DNA of 64,000 bases from Marisa cornuarietis (lineage: Eukaryota; Mollusca; Gastropoda; Architaenioglossa; Ampullariidae), in assembly GCA_004794655.1 (NCBI GenBank), contig SMMW01000273.1:1-64000 (forward strand), read 5' to 3'. The position numbers and the translations under genes are program-made. Below are positions 21,571-32,771 of this stretch, piece after piece. Under the pieces are notes generated by a model. The model was not told the DNA's origin and did no database searches. It saw nothing but the letters and a program-made list of their open reading frames with translations. The stretch's first letter is position 1; the number at the start of each line of letters is the position of its first letter.

Positions 21571-24500
21571 TTAAATTTTATGAAAGAGTCCAATCCCTCT
21601 TAAAAATGCAAAAATTGCTGCCGATGGGACGGACCTAAACAAAGCAGACACAGAAACTGCTGTGAAAAAATGCTGACGGGTACTCTGGAGCTCAGGGCAA
21701 GTAATTAATACATGTTTAACATTTAAAACTTCTGTACACCACGGGCAAACAGGTGGTGGTTCACCTCGTAAGAGATACGATTGCGTGACATAGGTGTGTC
21801 CTAACCTCAGTCTAGTTAAGACCACCTCCTCCCGTCGCACAGGGCGGCACGGAGGCAGGCGGTCAGAATGATTGGGAAGGGTGGCGTGTAGCTTGTTTTG
21901 GCCCAGAGTGTCCCAGTGGCGTTGCCACAGGTACTGAACATAGGCTGTGAAGAGAGATTTGCAGTCAGATGATACAAGCGATTTCAACTGACTAGACAAC
22001 TGGCAAGCAGCCCTGGCAGCCTTGTCTGCTTGGACGTTGCCAGCAATACCAGCATGGCCAGGTGCCCAAACGAAAACAATATCTTTGTTTCGGCGAATGA
22101 GTGTTCCATGGATTTTGTGGATTTGTACCAAGAGAGGGTGGTCAAAACAACTGGAAAGAAGAGCTTGGAGGGCAGAAAGGGAGTCTGAGATGATCACAAA
22201 GTTGTGTTCCGAAGAGCGGTGAACATGTTGCAAGGCTAGCAAGATGGCATGAAGTTCCGCTGTGAAGATAGAGCAGCCATCTGCAAGTCGGGCTGAAGCG
22301 GCCCGTTGCGGCTGGCAGGATGGAACTGCTGCCGCAGCAACAGGGCCACCGTTTGGAACTTTGGAAACATCTGTAAAGATACAGCAGAAACCAGGATAGT
22401 CAGAGAGAAGTTCCTGAAAGCGTTTAAGAAAGATGAGGTCACTAGTGTCCCCCTTTTTAAAGGCTGTAAGATCAAGACGGATCTCTGGAACAGGAAGAGT
22501 CCAAGGAGGAGTTGGCAGTAGAGGGAGAGGCTCTACCTGCTGGATATCTACTCCGGCAGCTTGCAGATGAGGTGCCACACGGAGTGATAATGGTTTTTGT
22601 TCCTTGGTACGAATAGCATACAGGGCAGCACGCTGTGGTCCAAAGACGGCACGGTAAGCAGGGTTTTCAGGATGAGACTTCAAGCGACAGACATAGGAGA
22701 GCATGAGTTTCAGACGGCGAAGGGACAGCGGAGGCTCACCAGCTTCTGCGTACAAACTATGTACAGGAGTGGTGCGGAAGGCACCCAAACAGATGCGGAG
22801 CCCTTGATGGTTAATAGGATCAAGAATTTTGACATAGGACTCTCGAGCAGAGCCATAGATGATGGATCCATAGTCTAGCTTGGAGCGGACCAGGGCACAA
22901 TACAGGCGAAGCAGGACCGTGCGGTCCGCCCCCCAGCTGATGTGGCCAACTACTCGAAGAACATCCAAGGCTTTCTGACATGAAAGGTGTAGAGATCTGA
23001 TGTGAGGAAGAAAGGATAGTTTACGGTCAAAGATGACCCCAAGAAATTTTACTTCCTGCACTACTTTGAGTACTGTGCCGTTGACAGAAATACAAGGGTC
23101 TGGAAACATGCCCCGTAGTTTACAAAAGTGGATGCATAATGACTTTGTGGGAGAAAATTTGAAGCCATTTTCTGTCACCCACTTCTGTACACCGTTAACG
23201 CACAGCTGAAGCCGGCGTTCGAGGCATGGCAGCAAACGGCCTCGGATGCAGAGAGCAAAGTCATCTACATACAACGAGGCCTCCAAACCTGGAGAGACAG
23301 ATTTAAGAATAGCATCTATTTTAATGTTGAAGAGAGTTGGTGAAAGGATGCTGCCCTGTGGGACGCCCATTTCCTGTTCCTGAGGAGCAGACAGAATAGA
23401 GCCTACACGAACTTGAAAAAGTCGGTGAGATAGAAAGTTTTCAATGAAGATAGGCATACGACCCCGAAAGCCAAGGGCGTGAAGGTCCAACAGAATACCT
23501 TGCTTCCAGGTTGTCATACGCCTTTTCCAAATCAAAAAAGACCCCTAACACATGTTCTTTGCTGACAAATGCATCTCTAAGGAAAGTTTCAAAACGGACT
23601 AGATGGTCCGTGGTACTGTGGTGTTTTCTGAAGCCACACTGCAGGTTGGAGAGGAGGCCATGAGACTCAAGATGCCACGTGAGCCGGGCATTCACCATGC
23701 ATTCTAAAGTTTTGCACAGACAACTAGTAAGGGCGATAGGACGGTAAGAGTTGGGATCAGAGAGATCCTTACCAGGTTTTGGGATGGGCACCACAACTGC
23801 CTCACTCCACGAGGGAGGGAAACAGCCAGACACCCAGATAAGGTTAAAGATATCTAGGAGGAGGCGGAGAGAGACCTGTGGAAGATGAGTCAGCAGCTGA
23901 TATGAAATGTTGTCTGGGCCAGGTGCAGAGTCGTTGCACTTCTGGAGGGCCTGCTGCAATTCTTCAAGAGGGAAAGGTAGGTTGTACTGTTCAGAGTTGT
24001 AAGAAGAGAAGTCACAGCTAGAAGATTCCTGAACAGACTTCAGGTGCTGAAATTCTGAAGAGTAGTGGGAAGAAGAAGAGTTTTGTGCAATGGTGGATGC
24101 CAATGAGTTTGCAACATCCTGTGCCTCTGTGAGGATGGAGTCTCCAACCTGCAGGTGGCCTACTGAGCCCGCCTGAAACTTTCTTTTAATCTTTCTTATG
24201 GCCGCCCACACCGCCTGGGAGGTGGTGCGGGAAAATAACGAGGACACAAACCTCTGCCACGCAAGCTTTCTACTCTAAAAATATATCGAGCTCGTGCTCG
24301 GCTGCGTTTAAAATTTAGTACATTTTCTGGAGTAGGATGGCGAAAGGCAAGGCGCTGAGCCTTCTTTCGGTCGTGTTGAGCCATACGACACTCCTCTGTA
24401 AACCAAGGGACACGTAGATGTTGATTCCGTGTCCCTTTTTTCGGTATTGTTGTCGAAGCAACCTCGGTTAATATAGTTGTAAAAATTCTAACAGGGTGCT

Positions 24501-25287
24501 CTTTATCATTACTGTACTTTTCTAGGTTGATATCTGAAGTAGAAGAGAGGCGGGTGGAGCAGAGGGCTTGAAAAGCAGGCCAGTCTGCCTTAGTCAGGTT
24601 CCACCCGCCATTATAAAAATTTTTGTCCCGCTCCAGAGTACTTAAAAATGTTAAAATTATAGGAAAGTGATCGCTGCCGCACAGGTCGTCGTGTACAGCC
24701 CAGTTAAAATCTAGTAACAGTGCTGGGCTGACCACTGATAGATCTACTGCTGACACTGTGCTACAGTATGGACGGCAAAAGGTGTTGGAGCCATCGTTCA
24801 AAAGGCAGAGATCACTTTCCATAAAAAGCGATCCCAACAACTCTCCCCTAGGGTCACTCGAAGTTCCACCCCAAAGGGGTGGTGCCCATTAAAGTCCCCC
24901 AAAAGAAGGACGGGAGAAGGAAGTTGGGTCAGAAGACCCTCAAGGTCTTGTCGGGAGACCCGAGCAGAGGGAGGAAGATAGATACTGCAGATAGTGATAG
25001 TTTTGCCCAAGGTAACCCGGGCAGCAACTGCTTGAAGAGGAGTGGAAAGTGGTATCTGGCTAAACAAGAGGCGGGGAACGGAGAAGAAGAGCAGTCCCAC
25101 CTGAAGGGACGTCAGTCTGTGAGTCCTGACGCAAAACATGAAAGCCTTTAAAAGAAAAGGTGGTAGAAGGTAGGAGAAGAGTCTCCTGAAGAGCTATAAC
25201 ATCAAGAGAGAAGCTAGATGTTAGGCATTGAAGTTCTTCAAAGTTTGCTCGGATCCCTCGACAGTTCCATTGAAGGATTGTAGACAT
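21571..25287 (-). pseudogene. LINE D ORF2: endonuclease-RT-RNase H, disabled
   Basis: Starts at 'MSTILQWNCRGIRANFEEL' (25287). Endonuclease motifs 'LLLGDFNGHH' and 'CGSDHFPIIL' are present. The RT has 'GPDNISYQL', 'NSYRPIALT', 'GVFFDLEKAYD', 'MGVPQGSILSPTLF' and 'SLYVDDFAL'. RNase H has 'FTDVSKVPNGG' (Gly to Val next to the first Asp), 'AELHAILLAL' and 'VIISDSLSAL'. The C-terminus is 'CPWCTEVLNVKHVLITC'. Frameshifts lie near 25065, 24850, 24260 and 23510. The last, a 2-nt loss after 'EKAYD', is shared with LINE J. The stretch from 23535 to 21571 is one open frame of 654 codons. Confidence 0.9.
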
Positions 25288-25299
25288 GCTATCTGTGAG

Positions 25300-26669
25300 G
25301 GAAAGACGCAGAGCGCCTCACAGGAGCAGCAGGAGATGGAGAAGGAGAGGGAGAGGGCAGGGGACGGCAGGACGGAGAAGGCGACGCAAAACGCCGCTCA
25401 TCTATATCCATCCCCTGCTCGCCAAGAGTGGCAAAACGATTTGAAACAGGGACTGAAATTTCAGCTGTGGTGAGCCCAGATGTTTTTTGCTGAGTGATGG
25501 GTTTTTCTGGTGATTTTGCTTTTGATTTTGTGTTCCTGTTTGCGGTGTGGTGTTCTTTTTCTTTGGTGATTTTGTGTTACGTGCTTGTTGACGTGTAGTG
25601 TTCCTGACTGGTGAAGCTTGTTTGGGCTGTGATGTTTGAGTTGTTTGAGATGCTTGTGTTGACTGGGTGCCACCACTGTTTGCAGGAGGAGGAGGAGGCA
25701 TAGCTTGACGGACTGGGACTGGGCCCTCAGAAGAGACCCATGTCATGTCCGTCTGGATAGATACAGAAGCTAACGGTCGCTTTGCAACAACTGCTGAAAA
25801 AGAGGTGGAACCTGATGTAGGAGGGTCACCCACCACGCGACGGCGTACATCGGCATAAGAAATGCCAGATTCCGCGCGTACACGCTGGATGGTAGCCTCC
25901 TTCTTCCACTTCGGGCAGTCTTTTGAAGAGTCAGTGTGCGCACCGTCACAGTTAGCACAGTGTGCGCTTTTGGAACAGTCAGCTGCAGCGTGGCCAACCT
26001 CACCGCAGCGGAAGCAGCGGGCTTGGGACTTGCAAAAGCTTGCCCCATGGCCATAACGCTGACAGTTGAAACAGGGCAAAGGAGACGGAATGGAAAGAGA
26101 GACCTTGACCAGTAGATACCCGACCTGGGTAGATTCGGGTAATTTGGGAAGGCAGAAATTCAGAAAGAGTGTGTTAGTAGGTATCGAGTTTCCATCCCTC
26201 TTGAGGTGGACCCTCTGCACTGCTGTAACCCCCAAGATGCCAGTTCTGACTTGATGTCAAGTTCCGACATCCCAGCAAGGTCGGGACACCTAATGACCCC
26301 CCTGGAGGAGTTGAGGGATCTATGCGCAGTCACTTTGATGGGACGATCAACAAATTGTTTAGAGTCCCATCGGCGAAGAGCCTCTGAAGCCTTCTGAGTG
26401 TTGCACTGGACCAAAAATTGTCCAGTGCGAAGTCGCTTTATAGAAGCAAAACCAGTCTTGGAGATGTTTTAAAAGCCTTTGTCAATAGCAAAGGGGGAGA
26501 GTTGCGAGAGTGGCCGAGCCGACTATGCGCCCTCCACAACAAGAAAACGGGGCCAAGCCCCCTCTACAGCCTTACGAACATTCACAACCTCACGCACTTC
26601 GTCCTCGCTGTCAGACAAAAAGACATCCTCTCTACTTCTTTTCCCCAGTTTTGAAATTTTTTTGGCCAT
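25300..26669 (-). pseudogene. LINE D ORF1: zinc-knuckle RNA-binding protein, disabled
   Basis: The start is the ATG at 26667-26669, reading 'MAKKISKLGKRSRE'. Blocks in order are an acidic stretch, 'AWPRFLVVEGA', 'SSRGVIRCPDLAGMSELDI' and three knuckles near 25935-26080 ('CFNCQRYGHGASFC', 'CFRCGEVGHAAADC', 'CANCDGAHTDSSKDC'). A Gln/Thr/Pro-rich tail follows, ending with 'GEQGMDID' and 'PVRRSASF'. Lesions are a Lys-to-stop change near 26470, a 1-nt shift near 26235 and another near 25465. The protein should bind LINE RNA in the cytoplasm, as in other I clade elements. Confidence 0.85.
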
Positions 26670-27244
26670 AATGAAATGAAATAGGTTCGTTCCTTATGCT
26701 CCCCACCCACCCACCACGGAGTCCAACAAGGGGATGGGACCGAGCGGTACCACCTAGGGCATTTCCAGCAGGGTCGCACCAGGGATACATAAGGAATATA
26801 CTCTTTCCTACAGAGTGTGTAGATCAGATTGACTCCGGCCGTGGCCTTCTAGTAAAGCTAGGGCAATGCACGTCCAGCCGACTGATTGGTGTGGGCCACA
26901 CCAACCTCCCGTCTAGGAGAAGTCCGGGCCAAAGAGGTGTGGTGGTATAGTGGGCCGCAGCCCATCAGGGACCTCAACCTCCAGGATCCCATCCTCCCCC
27001 GACACGGGTCACGCTGCACGGCAAACGCAGGGGGCCTAAAGGAGGCCAAAGAGAAAAGAGCTGCATTAAAAGAAGGGTATGATTGGAGAAAAAGACAGGG
27101 AAAGGCCAGTGTAGGCAGAAGATAGAGAAGACAAAACTGCAGTGTGATAGAGAGATGTTTGTTTAGAAAAAAAATAAAGGTGAACGGGCCAGCGAGGGAG
27201 AAAAGAGAAAAGCCTAAGGGAAAGGGGTGGGCCAGCTTGTTCAC

Positions 27245-27263
27245 CCCTGGCACGAGAAGCCAG
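27245..27263 (-). promoter_or_regulatory. 5'-terminal hairpin of LINE D
   Basis: Stem CCTGGC/GCCAGG with a 7-nt loop, at the same place as the hairpin of LINE A but with one compensated base pair. Confidence 0.5.
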
Positions 27264-27275
27264 GCCCACGGGGGA

Positions 27276-28965
27276 ACGAGCAGAAGAAGGAAAATAGATA
27301 CTGCAGATAGTGATAGGTTTGCCCAAGGTATCCCGGGCAGCAACTGCCTGAAGAGGAGTAGAAAGTGGTATATGGCTAAACAGAAGGTGGGTACGAAGAA
27401 GAAGAGCAGTCCCACCTGAAGGGACGTCAGTCTGTGAGTCCTGACGCAAAACATGAAAGCCTTTAAAAGAAAAGGTGGTAGAAGGTAGGAGAAGTGTCTC
27501 CTGAAGAGCTATAACATCAAGAGAGAAGCGAGATGCTAGGCATCGAAGTTCTTCAAAGTTTGCTTGGATCTCCCGACAGTTCCACTGAAGGATCGTGGAC
27601 ATGATTAATCTGTGTGGGTATGACGCAGAGCGCCTCACAGGAGAAGGAGTAGGAGAAGGAGAGGGCAGGGGGTGGTGGGATGGAGAAGGCAACGCTAGAC
27701 GTTGCTCATCCACGTCTATCCCCTGCTCGCCAAGAAAGCGAAACGGTTTGATACAGGGACTGAATTTGCTACTGTGGTGGCCCAAGATGTTTGTTGTTGT
27801 GGAGTGTGTTTGTTTAGTGATTTTGTTTTTTCTTGTGTGTCTTTCTTATTTGTTTGTGATGCAGTGTTTTTGCCTTTTGGTGATTTCCTGTTTCGTGTTT
27901 GTTGCCGTGTTTGTCTGATTGGTGAGGTTTGTTTTGTTGTTGATACTTGTGTGGTCTGCGTTGTTTGTGATGACTGGGAGCCACCACTGCTTGCAGGAGG
28001 AGGAGGCATAGTTAGATGGACTGGGAAGGCCCCTCAGAAGAGATCCATGTCATGTCCGTCCGGACAGAGATAGAGGCTGACGGTCTTTTCGCTACGACTG
28101 CCGAGTAGGAAGTGGAGTTTGCAGTAGGAGATGCTCCTGAGGGGCCACCCACTACGTGACGGCGAGCATCGGCGTAGGAGATGGCAGATTCCGCGCGTAC
28201 GCGTTTGATGGCTGCCTCTTCCTTCCACTTCGGTCAGTCCTTTGAAGAAGCAACATGGGGACCGTCACAATTTGCACATTTGGCGCTTTGAGAACAATCA
28301 GCCGCAGCGTGGCCAGTCCCGCCGCAGCGAAAGCAGCAGGCTTGGGACTTGCAAAAGCTAGCCCCGTGGCCATAACACTGACAGTTGAAACAGCGCAACG
28401 GAGAAGGTATGAATAAAGATACTTTGACCCGCAAATAACCATCCTCAATGAAGTCGGGTATTTTGGGCAAACAGAAAGTCAGAAAAAGAGTGTTAGTAGA
28501 AATTGTTTTCCCATCACTTTTCAGGTTGACTCTTTTTACAGCTGATACCCCTTGGGATGCCAGTTCAGTCTTGATGTCAAGCTCTGACATCCCAGCAAGG
28601 TCCAGGAAACGAATGATCCCCCTGGAGGAGTTGAGGGATCTATGTGCTGTTACCTTTATGAGGCGGTCAACAAGCTGCTTACTGTCCCATTGGCGTAGGG
28701 CCTCTGAAGCCTTCTGGTTAGCGCACTGGACGAGGAATTGTCCAGTACGCAGCCGCTTGATGAATGTAAATCCTGTTGATATATTTTTGAAGCCCTTTAC
28801 AACCGCGAAAGGGGAAAGGGATGAGAGCGGCTGGGCCGGCTCTACGCCCTCGACAACCAGAAAACGGGGCCAGGCCCCCTCAACAATCACTTTCACACTG
28901 TCTCGCACCTCATCCTCACTGTCCGAAGACTCATCCTCATGTATGCGTTTTCCCAGATGTTTTTT
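27276..28965 (-). mobile_element. LINE B, middle part (endonuclease start and ORF1)
   Basis: Resumes the LINE B endonuclease interrupted at 21187, then gives the ORF2 start ('MSTILQWNCREIQANFEEL', near 27602) and most of ORF1. It is broken again at about 28965 by the RTE insertion, with ORF1 N-terminal and 5' UTR sequence continuing at 32161. Confidence 0.85.
27605..28935 (-). pseudogene. LINE B ORF1: zinc-knuckle protein, interrupted
   Basis: Reads 'VEGAWPRFLVVEGVEPAQP', 'SSRGIIRFLDLAGMSELDI' and knuckles 'CFNCQCYGHGASFC', 'CFRCGGTGHAAADC' and 'CANCDGPHVASSKD'. A frameshift near 28233 leads to a Gln/Thr/Ser-rich tail, with a further shift near 27740. In the last frame ('GEQGIDVDEQR', 'SASYPHRLI') there is no stop codon before the ORF2 Met, so this copy reads ORF1 tail straight into ORF2. 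The N-terminal residues are separated by the 3.2-kb RTE insertion. Confidence 0.8.
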
Positions 28966-31900
28966 TTTTCAATCAATCAATCCTCTTTGTGCTAGTTGCA
29001 CATAAGGCCTCAACCAGAGCCCGCCACTGATGTCCATCGGCTGAAACTCGCTCCAGGCGACCCCATATCCAGCCCTTTCCTTTCATCTCCCTTTCCACTT
29101 TTCTTCTCCAGGTTTCCTTTGGGCGGCCTCGTTATCTTCGGCCGTCTGGAGTCCATCGTAGGGCGATTCTGGAGAGGTCTGCTGTCTGCTGGCGAAACAC
29201 ATGTCCAATCCATCGCCAACGCCTTCGTTGAACCAGCGTGGTGATGGACTCGGTTTCAGTTCTTCGGTGGAGTTCTTCATTGGTGATGGTGTTTGGCCAA
29301 AAGATGTTAAGTATGCACCTGAGGCATCTGTTTTGGAAGACGTCAAGCCTGTTACCGATGTTTTTGGTCATATTCCATGATTCTGATCCATAAAGGAGGG
29401 TGCTGATCACATTTGACTTGAAGATTCTCAGCTTGGTCTTCTTTGCCTTCCATGTGCTCCTGAGTGAGGCAAAGGCCTGGCTGGCTTTCGCCAGTCGGGC
29501 TCAAATCTCCACCTCCGCATCCCCGGTGTTTGAAATCTTGGACACAAGATAGGTAAAACTGTCAACTTCCTCAATCTCTTCTCCATTTACTTTGATGTTT
29601 TCTTGGACTCTGGCGTTCACTCTCATACTTTTTGTTTTCTTTGCACTGACCTTCAAGCCAAGGTTTCCAGCTGTTTCTGAGAAGGCATTTGTTTTCTCCT
29701 GCATGTCTTGGTGGCGGTGTGACAACAAGGCAATGTCATCAGCAAGGTCCAAGTCTTCCAGCATTGTTGTTGCTGTCATAGTCATGGTCCATTTGATCCC
29801 TCTCCTCTCTCTGTCGGTGGAATTCTTCATGATCCAGTCCATGGCCAGGATGAAGAGGAACGGCGACAGAATGCAGCCCTGCTTCACCCCAGTACTGACG
29901 TTGAAGGGGGTGTGAGCTCCGTGTCACAGACCACCTGAGATCTGAAGTCGCTGTACAGCATCGCAACGACCTGGACAAGTTTCGCAGGATCTTCCATAAG
30001 GACTCGCGGACTTGAGGTGGATGCTGTCAAAAGCCTTCTCCAGGTCGATGAACTTGATGTACAGCAGTGCTTTCCACTCATTGCTCTGCTCCAGAATCTG
30101 ACGCAGAGTGAAAATGAGTTCAGAGCAGGATCGCCCAGGGCGAAATCCTGCTTGCTGGGGCCGGAGATCTTTCTCAAAGGTTGCCGCCAGTCTTGACAAA
30201 ACAATCTTGCTGAAGACCTTGCTGGTGAGGGAAAGAAGTGTTATACCCCTTCAGTTATTGCAGTCTCCAAGATCTCCTTTCTTGGGTAACTTGAAGATGA
30301 GCCCTGTCTTCCACGTATTGGAGATCTGTCCTGATTCCCAAACTTGCCTGAAGATTTCAGTCAACATGGGAGCTGTCACATTCACATCTGCTTTCAACAT
30401 CTCTGCTGTTATTCCATCTGCCCCTGGTGCTTTGCTGCTTTTCATTGCTTTGATTGCTGCTGTCACTTCTTCCAGGCTTGGCGGGTCTGTACAGATGTCA
30501 AGGTCTGTATCTGCTGGCTGGATGTCTGCAAGCTGAGGGGGGTCTGGTCTGTTTAGAACTGACTCAAAATGCTCCCTCCAGCGCTGTAGTTTTTCTGCCT
30601 CTCCCTCGACATTTCCGTTCATATCTTTCACTGGTACTTCACTGTTTTTGAACCTGTTGTTCAACTGTTTGTTGATTTTATACAGTGTCTTCAGGTCATT
30701 TTTTCGTGCTGCTTCTTCTGCTTCATCTGCCAGTTTCTCTATGTAGTCCCTTTTGTCGCTTTTGGTCATTCTCTTTACCTCTTTGTTTATTTCTGTATAT
30801 CTTTGTCTGTGTTGTTCCTTCGGACGTTCAGATCTGGTGGTGTTGATTTTCTGCTTGGTTGACTTTCTCTCTTCTATCCTTTTCCATGTCTCTTCTCTGA
30901 TCCACCGTTCTTTCTTTTTTCGTTGGAAGCCCAGTATTTTCTCACCTGTTTCCTGTAAGACTCGATTGAAGTCCTCTAAGGTTATCTCCTGTTGGTCCCC
31001 TAGTGCCTGGAACCTGTTCTTTACTTCCACTACAAAGGCCCGTTTGGTGGCTGGGTCCTTCAGTCTGCCGGAGTCCACTCTCTGCTGACGTGCCTGCTTT
31101 CCTCATGATTGACGTAGCTTCAGAGAAACTGCGGCTATTACAAGAGTGTGGTCACTGGCAACGTCTGCTCCTCTGTAGGCTCTGACATCTTGAAGCGAGC
31201 TCTTCCATCTTCAGTTGATGATGACATGGTCTATCTGGTTTTTTTGTGATCCCGTCTGGTGATGTCCACGTTGCCTTGTGGATGTCTTTGTGTTGGAAGA
31301 GTGTGCCTCCAATCAGTAGATTGTTTTCTTCACAAAAGTCTGCCAGTCTCTCTCCGTTGTCATTGATGGTTCCAATTCCATGCTTGCCCATGATATGCTC
31401 CCTGCAGGTGTTGCCACTTCCCACCTTGGCATTAAGATCGCCGGCGATGAGCAACATATCATGGGCTCGGACGCTCTCCGTGGCTGCCTGGAGCTGATCG
31501 TAAAAAGCATCCTTGTCTTCTGCCTCAGAGTCTTCTGTTGGTGCACAGCAAACTAGCACTGTCAGCTTGGTGTACTTTGAATGGAATCTTGCTCTCACAA
31601 GCCTGGGCCCATAAGGCTTCCATTCAAGCAGTGTCTTTTCAGTTTTCCTATTGAGGAGTAGTGCTACTCCTTCAGAGTGTTGGTCGTCTGATCTTCCTGA
31701 GAACAAGATAGTATGTCCTGATGCTAGTCTCCTCTTTCCCGTTCTAGTCCATCTGACCTCGCCGACTCCCAGGATGTCCAAGTTGTAATTGTCAAACTCC
31801 TTGACTATTTGGGGCAACCTGCCAGTCTGATACAAGGTCTGGACGTTCCAGCACCCCACCCTCAACTTCTGCTTCGGCTTCAGTAAATCCTCCATCGGAG

Positions 31901-32160
31901 CACCAGCTCCCTCTCGGGTTTGACTGTCGTCCGTCATAAGTCCAGTTCCCTGGTATGTTTCATTACCTTTGCAATCCATAATGAGTGCTCTAGTGTTGGT
32001 TTCTGTAACGTGCTTTATTTTATATGGCGGGGTTGTTAGCCCTACCACAACCTAATTTACCTCTAGGTGAGGTGTCCACCTTAGTCGCCTCTTATGGCAT
32101 GTCTGGCTGGACAGCAGGGACCCTATTCTTGCAATGCTCGCTAGGCAAGCATGCCCCGGG
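28966..32160 (-). mobile_element. RTE-clade LINE inserted in LINE B ORF1
   Basis: A 3.2-kb element on the minus strand. The right (5') end carries 'aggcaagcatgccccggg' and 'cctcttatggcatgtctgg' sequence. The left (3') end is 'ttgattgattg' plus a run of ten A. Both junctions show a 'gatgt' plus T-run motif (28948-28967 and 32171-32186), likely the target duplication. The coding order of endonuclease then RT without RNase H fits RTE. LINE B ORF1 continues on both sides. Confidence 0.85.
29030..32048 (-). pseudogene. RTE endonuclease-RT polyprotein, disabled
   Basis: The endonuclease occupies 32048-31152 ('RVGCWNVQTLYQTGRLPQI', 'DILGVGEVRWT', 'LLIAGDLNAKVGSG'). It resembles proteins often mis-annotated as craniofacial development protein 2. 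A basic linker follows at 31078-30600. The RT holds 'KAPGADGITAEML', 'QQAGFRPGRSCSELIFTLRQ', 'FIDLEKAFDSI', 'GCILSPFLFILAMDWIM', 'DLADDIALLSHRHQDMQ' (first residue of the YADD box changed) and 'FTYLVSKISNTGDAEVEI'. The C-terminus is 'RWRWIGHVFRQ'. Stops or frameshifts near 31150, 30250, 29920, 29500 and 29410 inactivate it. Confidence 0.85.
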
Positions 32161-32771
32161 GGCCCACGGGAGGATGTGTTTTTTTGGTGCCATAATAAAG
32201 AGAAGAAGTTTCGTTCCTTATGGTCCCCACCCACCACAGAGTCCAACAAGGGGATGCGACCAAGCGGTACCACTTAGGGCATTTCCAGCAGGGTTGCACC
32301 AGGGATACATAAGGAATATACTCTGGCCGAGTGTGAAGACCAGATTGACCCCAGCCGCAGCCTTCTAGCAAAGCTAGGGCAATACACGACCAGCCGATTG
32401 ATTGGTGTGGGCCACACCAACCTCCCGTCTAGGAGAAGTCCAGGCCAAAGAGGTGTGTTGGTATGATGGGCTGCAACCCATCAGGGACCTCAGCTTCCAG
32501 GATCCCATCCTCCCCTGACATGGGTCGCCCTGCATGGCAAAAGCAGGGGGCCTAAAGGAGGCCACAGAGAAAAGAGCTGCATTAAAAGAAAGGCATATTG
32601 GAGAAGAAGACATTGAAAGACCGGTGTAGGCAGAAGTAGAAAAGACAAACAGTAGTATGATATGGAGATGGTTAATTAAGAGTATAGGTGAAAGGGCCAG
32701 TGAGGGACAAACAAGAAAAGCATGAGAAAAAGAGGTAGGCCAGCTTGGTCACCCAGCCACGGGGGCCACCA
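32161..32771 (-). mobile_element. LINE B, right part (ORF1 start and 5' UTR)
   Basis: Begins with the first codons of ORF1 near 32195 ('ggtgccat' on plus, i.e. ATGGCACC) and continues through the family 5' UTR to a shortened 5' end 'cagccacggggg'. The terminal hairpin seen in A and D is deleted. It abuts the 3' end of fragment E. Confidence 0.8.

Larger units (their letters stand above)
21325..27275 (-). mobile_element. LINE D, full-length I/Nimbus-type copy
   Basis: About 5.95 kb, running from the terminal 3' tail (gtttgtttgttagtgtttaa, then cgctgtgccagcaactaagg) through ORF2 and ORF1 to the 5' hairpin at 27245-27263 and a 5' end at about 27273. It was inserted into the endonuclease region of LINE B, together with tail C. 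LINE J (44092-46664) is nearly identical over their shared length, including the 3' UTR, so D and J are recent relatives. Both ORFs have frameshifts. Confidence 0.9.

Noticed and set aside
22597..22878. Plus-strand open frame, repeated as 45365-45751
   Set aside because: It recurs because LINEs D and J are near-identical; it is antisense to their ORF2 and has no domain features.
21188..27275. Phage, plasmid or CRISPR-like arrays among the repeated tails
   Set aside because: The repeats are LINE 3' ends with target duplications, unevenly spaced, in an intron of an animal gene.
28448..29005. Plus-strand open frame of 185 codons
   Set aside because: Antisense to LINE B ORF1, whose zinc knuckles and conserved blocks read on the minus strand.
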